A stretch of 64,000 nucleotides of DNA from Gemmataceae bacterium (lineage in GTDB: Bacteria > Planctomycetota > Planctomycetia > Gemmatales > Gemmataceae), in NCBI GenBank assembly GCA_025055795.1, contig JANWVV010000002.1:62001-126000 (forward strand), in the 5' to 3' direction. The notes under the pieces were generated by a model. It had not been told where the DNA came from. It saw only the letters and a list, made by a program, of their open reading frames with translations, and made no database searches. Below are positions 57,301-64,000 of this stretch, one piece after another. Both the position numbers and the translations under genes were made by a program. Positions within the stretch are counted from its first letter, which is position 1. Every line of letters starts with the position of its first letter.

Positions 57301-58231
57301 GGAAGAAGTTCAAAGGGACCGCAGGCAACTACGGTTACTTATCCGTCTGGTACGGGACGGACAGATCGTCCACGAAGGTCAGGTGCCCGCCCCCGCATCA
57401 CTAGCTGGGCGCCCCCTACTGGTTGGAGAGATCCTGTTGCTGCCCTTAGCCGATGGAGTCATCTACCGTCACTTACCCGGGAAAGGACTCACCGTACCGG
57501 ATAACCTTGAACCAGGACCACTGTGGCGGCAGGAACGACGCGAAACAGGGACAACAACCGCTCTGCTGGCGGCTCTGGACGACCAATCCCTACTAAGTAA
57601 CGATGGCAGCCGTTTACTCAAACGCTGGATTTGGCCCAAGGGGCAACGCTGGAGCGAGGGGGGCACCTGGGAACTACGCGAGCGGCCAGCGATTCCCCCC
57701 TTACCCTTAGTCAAGGAAGGGCGGCCTCCTCGGTTCCTCATTGCCGACGTTACGGGCAACGTCTGGTTATACTCGGCCGATCGCAGCGAGCAGGCGATAA
57801 GACGCTGGAGACCAGGTGCCGTGTTGCCCCTGGGACCGCCTACCTCAGCCATGACCCTCACGCGCGATCCCCAAGGGAACTATCGTGTGGCCTATACCGT
57901 CGATCACCGCTTCGTCGTGTGCCTGAATCCCGACCAGGACGTACCCGTGTGGATCCAACGCCATTCCGAGGGGGGGAGCGCAGCGTTGGTTGGTCCCCCG
58001 TTGGCCCTACCAGACGGAGATTGGTTAACTATTGACCTGAGTGGTCGCCTGGTCCGACTTGAAGGGGCCAAAGGAATAGCTCAAGCCACGACTGCCATCG
58101 ACCTGCCAGGTGTCTTCCCCTTGACCTCCCCCACCCTCATCAGTTCCCAAGAGGTGCTGGTGCCTCTTTCTGACGGTTCGGCTATACTCTTGACTGTACC
58201 GACGCCTGCCCAACAACCCCCGTCACCCTGA
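54386..58231 (+). CDS. Zinc-ribbon, transmembrane, beta-propeller protein, 1281 residues
   Basis: The N-terminus CPHCEMKFNVQADLVGKPLR, then CPNMGCRKVF, is an MJ0042-type zinc ribbon. A Pro/Ser/Thr-rich disordered region (about 45-205) follows, then one helix (PLILIGLSISAILLLGFSAF). Next comes a TPR-like pair (AEENYKQGNYAAAAKDYEQL) with a coiled-coil stretch to about residue 465. The remaining 800 residues carry repeated propeller-blade patterns (GILYALDEDSGQLLWAARVG, RAYVAVRDELGTVYEFDVSD) of the PQQ-like type. The ribbon would lie in the cytosol and the propeller outside. The GTG start has AAGGGGG seven bases upstream. The design is typical of planctomycetes; the role is unknown. Confidence 0.85.
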   Translation: MSIIVQCPHCEMKFNVQADLVGKPLRCPNMGCRKVFKVQPLTAVEPEPPAGPAPAQPGTTSAAISHSAASSPPQTTTPRSDSLTQEQVKTNKNRSSTTVPRPPTVARSPATGSKPPPLPSSLAHASAATTPDHQEVSEISQRTQADVGKSGEPDQAAPREVEWSAGLEAPEASVSPPDRSIQSETVTVYEQSSANELESLLLPERRRRSWAPLILIGLSISAILLLGFSAFYLLYYQDLAERQLAATAEENYKQGNYAAAAKDYEQLAQGYPNSPEAEKYRFFADLSRLQAAVRVVTNRQDYTAALTQWEEFVGTYRQSPWAKPNSGYGHDILEAGKKLCEDMIYVADEQLQKFRNDRTNQSALEGEVRKAIPKGRELVKTLETFRAADDPPLDKLRQEWERLEEELQREESRRQALAQARQHLQTVTDARIAQAESALAAAGWLQDPEAQALLNEARTRLRALIRYEPDPAAAQTPPVSMTRNIYCIAAMGTTARLAPPGAVEGTSAVFPIVARGILYALDEDSGQLLWAARVGTDITYTPTQARLALPEGVTEGLICPIHAGGQYGLAAYLLRSGELRWYQTLPAPAAAPPVVVGSRAYVAVRDELGTVYEFDVSDGTRRGRIRLGQPLAFLIAAPEGRYLYAAAEARRVFTLDAGSRDEADALLPLQCVQVIHTGHEPGTLRSAPVILDVPALAAAGTERRLLLCQANGARSMKLRLFTLPPLPPGLPADGLPPEIRPNSVDYPLEGWTSFPPRSDGERLVVVTDVARLRVLNINPSGGPDPPLSPLPDRSSLHTPNDPNVFPLPAAVVPAAEGAFLVLMRGTVQKYRLGIHPQRGLEVIAVDTARPLGVPIQEPLLNLRRDAVCLTLRQVDTGACQAVLIQLEDGSIRWRRQLGLVAADPPQRQGEKVLLPGQDGGLFALGAATLANPTATIVAGTDQLLAAVPEQTVGPTMYAISSDRTLLASVTPVEEVQRDRRQLRLLIRLVRDGQIVHEGQVPAPASLAGRPLLVGEILLLPLADGVIYRHLPGKGLTVPDNLEPGPLWRQERRETGTTTALLAALDDQSLLSNDGSRLLKRWIWPKGQRWSEGGTWELRERPAIPPLPLVKEGRPPRFLIADVTGNVWLYSADRSEQAIRRWRPGAVLPLGPPTSAMTLTRDPQGNYRVAYTVDHRFVVCLNPDQDVPVWIQRHSEGGSAALVGPPLALPDGDWLTIDLSGRLVRLEGAKGIAQATTAIDLPGVFPLTSPTLISSQEVLVPLSDGSAILLTVPTPAQQPPSP

Positions 58232-58474
58232 AAACCACCCATCCATATTGGCATACCTCAGGCGTTTGTTATTCACTGAGATTTCCCTCTTCATTTCCTA
58301 CGATCTATGGAAACGAGTCGACGGAAACAGATCTTGGAGGGTACAACATCGGGGCTCGGGACCTTGTACTCAAGCCGGTGCGACTTCACAGGCTAAAAAC
58401 AGGATTCTTATCGGCCACCAATTAGCGCCAGGCGAAAAAATTTAGGGAAATGACAAGCCCCCACGAGGGCGAGT

Positions 58475-60484
58475 TTATCGTGCCCCGTCACTGAAGCGGG
58501 AGACAAAGTCTTGGACTTTCTTTTCTATTGCGGCCAAACTAGCCCCTAGTTGCTTGATTTCCTCGATTTCCTTCCGCTCGTTATCCCGGTTGGGATCGAG
58601 GCGATCATGAAGTTCATTAAGTTTGACCACTGCTACGGCGAAATGCTGCAACAACTGCCGCAAGGTATAGTGATCTCCTTGTTTAATGCATTCATCGATG
58701 GCGGTACCTAGTTGAGGTAAGCTGTCGCGGAAATCAGCCGTGGTGGCGACCCCCGGCCAGGTCTTCAGCAGGTACTGTCGGGCCTGGGCGTGTGCAGGGC
58801 TTTTCGGTTGCCATTCTTCCCGTAGTTTGTCCCGCCGCTGGCGGATCTCGGCATTGTCTGGAGCCAGAGTCAGGAGTTGATCGTAAGTATTTAAAGCTTC
58901 ATCGACTTCACCACGAGCTAGCAGGATGTTGATGCGAGTGATCAATGCCTTGATTTGAACGTCGCGGGCAGCGGCTTTGGGGTCGTTTTCTTGCTCGACC
59001 ACGGCTTTGAGAGCTTCAATATGTTTGGCCAGATTTTCATCGGCCTTCTTCAGAGCCGTCAGATGTTGTTGGATGTTATTAACCAGCCGTTGCGCCTCAG
59101 GGGTTTTATCAATCTGTTCACGCCAGCGTTCCAGTTCATCGGTGATCGTCTGGGTGGCGACCTGCGTGTTGCGGTGTCCCGCCTGGGCACGGGCCAGTGC
59201 CTCCTCGTTTTTGCCTTTCTTGATCAGCTCGGTAACTGCCTGGAAGCAGATAACCTGAGCGTTGCGGGCATCGGCTACCCGATTACTTAGAGTGATAAGT
59301 CCCTGGATCACAGTAGCGGCTTCGACGCGTTTGGGATCCGTTTCAAACGGAAGACTGACCACATCGTTGCCTAGGATCGGCACAGGAAATTGGCTCCCTG
59401 TTCCAGGACCCTGGGTGATGACCACACAGGCGAGATGGGCATAGGGTCGCTGCGAGCGGAACAGACCGTCCTGAAACATGAAGTTGTCCTGCGGGGACGG
59501 ATTGGCTTGGAAACCTGTTTCGCTGGCCCGGACCGTGATCTGTCCACCCGGGCGGATACTGCCTTCCTTGCTGACCAGGCGAATCGCCAATGGACCTTCC
59601 CGTGTGCCCAACTTCATGCACCGGTAGCCCAGGCCTCTGCCTGGTGGTAGTGGGGTGCGATAAGCGCTCAGAACCGCGCAGACCAGGCGGCCATCGGTTC
59701 CTACTTCACGCACGCGAAGGTAGGTATATGCCCGGGGCTGAGCCGTGAGGCTCACAGGCGGGGGGGCAGCAGGGGTAAGCAACTTGCCCGTGGCCGTCCG
59801 TGCGGGAGGTGGGGCGGGGTGATCCATCTTAAATACCTGAGCGACGGCCAATACATCGCCTACCTTCACCCAATGGTCGATGCTACCAAGCTGTCCACCC
59901 CGGACGATCACCTTAGCGGTTTCCGGGGTCGGCTCACTACTGATGTCGATAGTGCCACACAGGCCAAAATCCTGCTCCAGGAGCAGGCCTGCGGCTCGTC
60001 CCAGCCATTCAGCGGCTGTCACCCGCTGATACCGCAGGGGCGATACCAATCCGGTGAACCCGTCGTGCTGCCGGGACTGCAACTGATATACTCCATCCAC
60101 ATAATCCACACGCAAAAAATGGGTTTTGATTCCGGTTAGTTCGCGAACGGCTTCCAGTGCTGCGAACCCTTTGTCCTCATATTGTTGCCAGAGGGGATCC
60201 CATTTGTCACGAGGTGTCGAGGCCAGGTCGATTACCTCTACGGTGCCGAGTGGTCCCAAGGCCGGTTGCAGGGCTGCCAGAATGTCTCTCTCCATTTGTT
60301 GACGCACCGTGCTACCTAACGCTGGGTGCGGGGATGCTTGGATGACCACACGCCACAGATAGGGTACCTTGACCTCCGCATCCAGACTCTGACCCCATGC
60401 TGGTGACAACCAAGCCGTCATGACAATGAGCGTCACGCACGCTCTGATCATGTTGCTCACGTTCTGCTCTCGCCGCTGCATCAT
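58475..60484 (-). CDS. Exported protein of unknown function with helical repeats
   Basis: A 669-residue protein starting at ATGATG with AGGGGA six bases upstream. A signal peptide (MIRACVTLIVMTAWLSPAWG) ends at about residue 31. The next 300 residues are mixed alpha/beta (YLWRVVIQASPHPALGSTVR) with a Pro-rich insert. The C-terminal 280 residues are helical, with coiled-coil patterns and a TPR-like pair (LARGEVDEALNTYDQLLTLA). No enzymatic motif is seen. It is convergent with the propeller gene and divergent from the next exported protein. Confidence 0.75.
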   Translation of the reverse strand: MMQRREQNVSNMIRACVTLIVMTAWLSPAWGQSLDAEVKVPYLWRVVIQASPHPALGSTVRQQMERDILAALQPALGPLGTVEVIDLASTPRDKWDPLWQQYEDKGFAALEAVRELTGIKTHFLRVDYVDGVYQLQSRQHDGFTGLVSPLRYQRVTAAEWLGRAAGLLLEQDFGLCGTIDISSEPTPETAKVIVRGGQLGSIDHWVKVGDVLAVAQVFKMDHPAPPPARTATGKLLTPAAPPPVSLTAQPRAYTYLRVREVGTDGRLVCAVLSAYRTPLPPGRGLGYRCMKLGTREGPLAIRLVSKEGSIRPGGQITVRASETGFQANPSPQDNFMFQDGLFRSQRPYAHLACVVITQGPGTGSQFPVPILGNDVVSLPFETDPKRVEAATVIQGLITLSNRVADARNAQVICFQAVTELIKKGKNEEALARAQAGHRNTQVATQTITDELERWREQIDKTPEAQRLVNNIQQHLTALKKADENLAKHIEALKAVVEQENDPKAAARDVQIKALITRINILLARGEVDEALNTYDQLLTLAPDNAEIRQRRDKLREEWQPKSPAHAQARQYLLKTWPGVATTADFRDSLPQLGTAIDECIKQGDHYTLRQLLQHFAVAVVKLNELHDRLDPNRDNERKEIEEIKQLGASLAAIEKKVQDFVSRFSDGAR

Positions 60485-60918
60485 GTGTTCCCCTATGCCA
60501 CTACAGACCAGAATAGTGAAATCTTTGAAGATAGTTCGTTGCGCACTAAGGCGGGGCCCTTTCTTCTTGTTTCAGGACTCGCCAAGAAAGTGATCAATTT
60601 CATATTACCACGGCCTTGACTAATTGCTATCGTTGAACCGATTATTCCCCACTGTTACGAACTTTGGCCGAGTGATGGTCTTTCTTGCTCATTTCCGATG
60701 CTGAGTGAGCGACCGGGGTGTTGAGCATTCCAGTAAGAACAGTGGCACACACACGATACCAGTACTACCAGTACTTCAGTATCAGCTTTCTGGAATACGC
60801 ATGGTCCTCCCCTTCTTTGGGTTGCCCGATCACAATTTGCTTTCCATGATGGAGAGTGAACTCGAAGGCATGTGGTAGCAGATGCGTAACGGCATTAGGA
60901 TGCGGGGTAAGTGTGTAC
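60485..60918. other. Divergent intergenic region with a short tandem repeat
   Basis: These 434 bases separate two divergent genes for exported proteins. At 60758-60775 the nonamer ACCAGTACT occurs twice in tandem and is followed by a degenerate third copy. No gene is supported. Confidence 0.4.
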
Positions 60919-62118
60919 ATGATGAGTCCCATTCGCTGCAGCTGTGTGTGGCTGATGGTAGTCGGAACTTTGGGTTTGGCCCAGCAACCTGCCGTAGGAC
61001 CCGACAAAGCTAGCTATCCGTGGAAAGGGGTAATACCGCCTGCTGGGGCCGTGCGCGTCCGCGTGCCGATGACAGACCAGAAGACGGGCTTTTGCCACTT
61101 CTCGGCTCGTTTGCTCTTGCCACGGCCCAAGATGGCCGGCCAGACCGCTACGGCTTCTACCGATGAGAGCAAACTCCGCGAAGTGCCCATCACGATAGCC
61201 TTTGAAGCCCGGCCAGGACGCTCGCTGGTAAGTGTGCAGAAATGGCGCGAGTGGGGATTCGACGTACCGCCCCCAGGTCAAAAGGTCACGCTGCCCGAGC
61301 TGGTGATTCCGGCCATTCAGTTGCTACCCAAACCACAACGCGGTCACGACGTCTGGATCCGACTGACTCAAATTGCGCTGGACGTCGTGGATTTACCGGC
61401 GGGCAATAGTACCATTTTGGGCAGCGACCTTCTGCTATCCATCAGCGACTTGACCCGCCGGGCGGAGCACCGTTGGCAACCCCACTTCCATCTGGACGAG
61501 CTCTATCTGGACCTGACAGTACCCATCGCCCAGGTGCGGTATTCCGGCACGAGCGAATTGGTACTGCGACAGCCACCCGCTCCGACGAAACAGGCCGGGG
61601 CTTTGCTCCCGGTAGCCGTTTCCACAGCGCCCAAGGGACCACCATTGTTGAGCTATCTGTCCCTCAATGGGGTGGATCGCTATCCGCTTGCTGATGGTCG
61701 GCTCACCCCCGTTCGCGGAGTGGTGGCTTCCCTGTTGAACTGCCCTGGCGGGATCGCGTTGAGCATGGGAACCGCTCGGGCCTGTGGCATCGAACCGACA
61801 GAGCACAAAGTTCCCGGCCTAGGAGTCAATTTCAAAACAACTATTGCCAAGGCCCGTCTCAAAGAACTCCGCTTGGAACTATTCGTGGGTCCCAATTACA
61901 CCGTCCCGCGGGACCTGCTCCTGAAAGACGTCGACGTCTGGATCGATCTGCAGGATTCGGACCATCTCGTCTGGCTTGGGCCAGAGTTCTGGCGTAACTA
62001 CTTAACCGATCCCATCTATGTCTGCAGTCCCAATGGCACCTGGAAGTTGTATGGTCACGTCGATCCACAATGGCTGGCTGATCCACAATCCCGGTCAACT
62101 CATTTGCGAAAACAATAA
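60919..62118 (+). CDS. Exported protein of unknown function
   Basis: The protein has 399 residues from ATGATG at 60919; the longer frame starting at 60856 would bury the signal peptide (MSPIRCSCVWLMVVGTLGLA). The mature part is rich in beta patterns (AVRVRVPMTDQKTGFCHFSA, VDVWIDLQDSDHLVWLGPEF) and has no enzyme motif I recognise. It is divergent from the preceding exported protein, and the pair may share regulation across the 434-base region between them. Confidence 0.65.
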   Translation: MMSPIRCSCVWLMVVGTLGLAQQPAVGPDKASYPWKGVIPPAGAVRVRVPMTDQKTGFCHFSARLLLPRPKMAGQTATASTDESKLREVPITIAFEARPGRSLVSVQKWREWGFDVPPPGQKVTLPELVIPAIQLLPKPQRGHDVWIRLTQIALDVVDLPAGNSTILGSDLLLSISDLTRRAEHRWQPHFHLDELYLDLTVPIAQVRYSGTSELVLRQPPAPTKQAGALLPVAVSTAPKGPPLLSYLSLNGVDRYPLADGRLTPVRGVVASLLNCPGGIALSMGTARACGIEPTEHKVPGLGVNFKTTIAKARLKELRLELFVGPNYTVPRDLLLKDVDVWIDLQDSDHLVWLGPEFWRNYLTDPIYVCSPNGTWKLYGHVDPQWLADPQSRSTHLRKQ

Positions 62119-62242
62119 CGGGCCAGAGATAGGCTACAACGGAGCATGATATCTCCACGCGTTGTGGGGATGACGCATCCGATGGAACGCTAGACCTGCA
62201 CTGATCCGGCTGAGGTGATACAACTCTAGCGCTGATTGGGAG

Positions 62243-62845
62243 TTATGACCAGTGCACTTGGGCCAGGTACATGTTGTTTTTGCCTTCGTGGGTGCTGTAG
62301 TAGCTGATCCAGAGTTGCTCTTTGTGCCAGACCAGGTCCGGGTAGCTAGTGTCGCCGCCCGAAGGTAAGGTGACTGTCGATGAAATTTTTCCCTTGTCTA
62401 TATCCAATTGCGCCAGTACCATTTTAGGTTTTCCCAAGACCGTGAGCCGACCGCACGCCCACCAACGATCATCCGACAGTCGAATCAGGTGAGGGCCTCC
62501 TAGATGCACACCAAGGTCCTTCCAAGTCGATACCCGGCATGAAGTTTCACATATCCCAAGTAAAGCGGTATTGGCTGAACCATCCCGACGCTGCAGGCAG
62601 TACACCGGATCAGGCCATCAACCCCGCACATGATCAGCACCTTCCCGGAAGACACCTAACCATCGGTCCTGCCAGCGAGGCAGGGCTGTAAAGGCGTTAT
62701 GAGGAACCTTATCCCAAATTTTGCGAACGACCACTTGCGGTAGACGTTCCTTCTGACCACTGCCTATGGACGCTAGCCAGCATCCTGGGGCGATCCCAGT
62801 CGCTAATATCAAAAAATGTCGACGCGAGTGGGTACCTTTGCTTAT
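62243..62845 (-). pseudogene. Sialidase-like (exo-alpha-sialidase family) pseudogene
   Basis: Two pieces in the same reading frame belong to one sialidase-like, five-bladed propeller protein. The N-terminal piece reads KIWDKVPHNAFTALPRWQDR and ends FREGADHVRG at an in-frame TGA. The next bases continue directly with VYCLQRRDGSANTALLG and GGDTSYPDLVWHKEQLWISY, which belong to the C-terminal third of the family. The roughly 150 residues normally between them are missing. A twin-arginine-like leader (HSRRHFLILATGIAPGC) is preceded by GGAGAG and an ATA where the start codon should be. Start loss, stop codon and deletion together mark it as dead. Confidence 0.85.
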
Positions 62846-63242
62846 TTTTCGCTCTCCGCGTCAAAATTATGATTATATTAGTGAGTTTTGCAACTTTTCC
62901 TGTAGTCCACCGTCTACTTTCAGAGACCAAAGTCCACTCCTACATACTGAAATTTCAGGTGTACGGACCTATCGGTCATAGTAAGTCCCATCTCAGGTAA
63001 GAACGCAGATACGCTCTAAAAAGAGCGCCGAGCGTTTGTGAGGTTGTGTTTGCCGTAAGTTGTTCCGTAGTTTCGTTAATGGTGGGCAATCTACTATTTT
63101 CAAGGTGCCCCTAAAATAATCGTCTCACTCCAGAATTTATTTTTCCTGCGGTCGAGCAGCCACTTACAAAAAGACGAGGGGTGCGATTGGGAAAACATCC
63201 GGGTGTATTGCAGAGTGTGCAAAGAGGCAAATGGGGGGTGGT
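62846..63242. other. AT-rich intergenic region before the peptidase
   Basis: These 397 bases are AT-rich and hold the remains of the sialidase promoter side and the leader of the peptidase gene. No gene, repeat or strong hairpin was found. The short ORFs on both strands lack ribosome sites. Confidence 0.4.
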
Positions 63243-64000
63243 ATGCCAACACGCAAGCAGGTCAAGATCGCAGTAGACCACACAGCGGCCTTAGAGCGGT
63301 TGTTGCACCTGCTTCGGGTGCCTGGCGTGACGGGCCAGGAGGAGCCAATTGGGCTCGCTCTTGCCGAGATGTTACGGACAGTTGGGGTGCCGGCGGAGGC
63401 CATTCATTTCGATGATGCCCATCAACGCATTCCGGAACCTACACCCATTGGGAACTTGATTGTTCACCTTCCGGCACGCTCGCCGCGAAATGCCACGTCC
63501 CGGAATCGGGAGAAAGCGTCACCGTTACTGTTTGCCACGCATATGGATACGGTTCCTTTGTGTGCCGGGGCCGAACCGAAGGTGGAAGGCCGACGGGTCA
63601 TCAATCTGCAGGAGGGCAAAACGGCGCTGGGAGGGGATAATCGCACCGGCTGTGCCGTTCTGGTCACCTTGGCCGCCGAATTAATTCGTCAGGAGCTGCC
63701 TCATCCGCCCCTGACACTCCTGTTCACCGTGCGTGAGGAGAGCGGCCTGTACGGTGCCCGCTATGTCAACCCCGCCGATTTGGGAAACCCTGCGTTTGGC
63801 TTCAACGTTGACGGCCGTTGTGCAGCGGAACTTACGATTGGTGCAATTGGGGCCGATCGCTGGACGGTCGACATCTATGGTCGAGCCTCGCATGCGGGAG
63901 TGGCACCGGAAAAGGGGATTTCGGCTGCTATGATCCTGGCTCTAGCTATGCAAGACATTTTCCGCACCGGCTGGTGGGGCAAAATTAGCAAAAACGGACG
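63243..64000 (+). CDS. M20-family metallopeptidase (PepT-like), 5' part
   Basis: This gene is not in the ORF track because it runs off the window; 252 residues are visible. It begins MPTRKQVKIAVDHTAALERL after GGGGGGTGG. The zinc-binding signatures of clan MH are in order: FATHMDTVP, GGDNRTGCAVL, FTVREESGLYGA with the catalytic-type Glu pair, and FNVDGR. The Ser/Ala-type dimerisation domain begins at WTVDIYGRASHAGVAPEKG. These are aminopeptidases or tripeptidases that release N-terminal residues; the exact specificity cannot be told from half the protein. Confidence 0.92.
   Translation, partial: MPTRKQVKIAVDHTAALERLLHLLRVPGVTGQEEPIGLALAEMLRTVGVPAEAIHFDDAHQRIPEPTPIGNLIVHLPARSPRNATSRNREKASPLLFATHMDTVPLCAGAEPKVEGRRVINLQEGKTALGGDNRTGCAVLVTLAAELIRQELPHPPLTLLFTVREESGLYGARYVNPADLGNPAFGFNVDGRCAAELTIGAIGADRWTVDIYGRASHAGVAPEKGISAAMILALAMQDIFRTGWWGKISKNG

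Overview
The window looks like a chromosomal segment of a planctomycete, most probably a member of the Gemmataceae. This is an inference from gene style, not from a marker phylogeny. Pointers are an alternative complex III (Act) joined to a cbb3-type oxidase, a zinc-ribbon/membrane/beta-propeller protein of about 1280 residues, a TPR protein of about 2000 residues, a Hanks-type kinase, a subtilase with a P domain, a sialidase-like remnant and many conserved proteins of unknown role. Most of the window is GC-rich (57% in one hand-counted 60-base line), but the stretch from about 33 to 41.7 kb drifts to a very AT-rich composition (23-30% in lines counted in ccoI). No tRNA, rRNA, CRISPR array, insertion sequence or replication origin was seen.

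Region by region: 0-12.7 kb carries the end of a DUF1015 gene, a Pro/Ala-rich exported protein, a primary-like sigma-70 factor, protoporphyrinogen oxidase, a zinc-ribbon membrane protein, a Ser/Thr kinase, a BtuF-like protein, a family 2 glycosyltransferase and the CbiO/CbiQ pair of an energy-coupling-factor transporter. 12.7-15 kb has rpmG (L33, absent from the ORF track) with a 12-bp terminator-like hairpin, an SMR/Gdx-type exporter whose leader can fold into two exclusive hairpins, and an alpha-oxoamine synthase. 15.4-22.6 kb is an exporter operon: a long near-perfect palindrome, a TetR regulator, a HlyD/MacA-type adaptor, a LolD/MacB-type ATPase and two FtsX-type permeases. A 50-residue membrane protein and an aldo/keto reductase follow.

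24.6-39.9 kb is the metabolic core: actA, actB, a fused actC-actD, actE, actF, an unknown one-helix membrane protein, ccoS, ccoN, ccoO, a monoheme ccoP and a divergent CcoI-like P-type ATPase, all on the + strand and closely packed. Together they would pass electrons from (mena)quinol through ACIII and c-type hemes to oxygen at the cbb3 oxidase. The last genes become steadily AT-rich and the ATPase has lost several canonical signature residues. A convergent TauE/SafE permease and a decapitated subtilase close this zone.

42.6-64 kb holds an ABC-2 (NatB-like) permease, a UbiA-family prenyltransferase that fits menaquinone synthesis, a small coiled-coil protein, the giant TPR protein, a radical SAM protein, the zinc-ribbon/TPR/beta-propeller membrane protein, two exported proteins of unknown function, a sialidase-like pseudogene (start codon lost, in-frame stop, central deletion) and the 5' part of an M20-family peptidase that runs off the window.

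The best candidates for something undescribed are the ACIII-cbb3 cluster with its fusion, orphan subunit and altered ATPase; the 46.7-58.2 kb trio of giant TPR protein, radical SAM enzyme and propeller protein; and two regulatory structures (a 34-bp palindrome before the TetR operon and a two-state hairpin at the SMR start codon).
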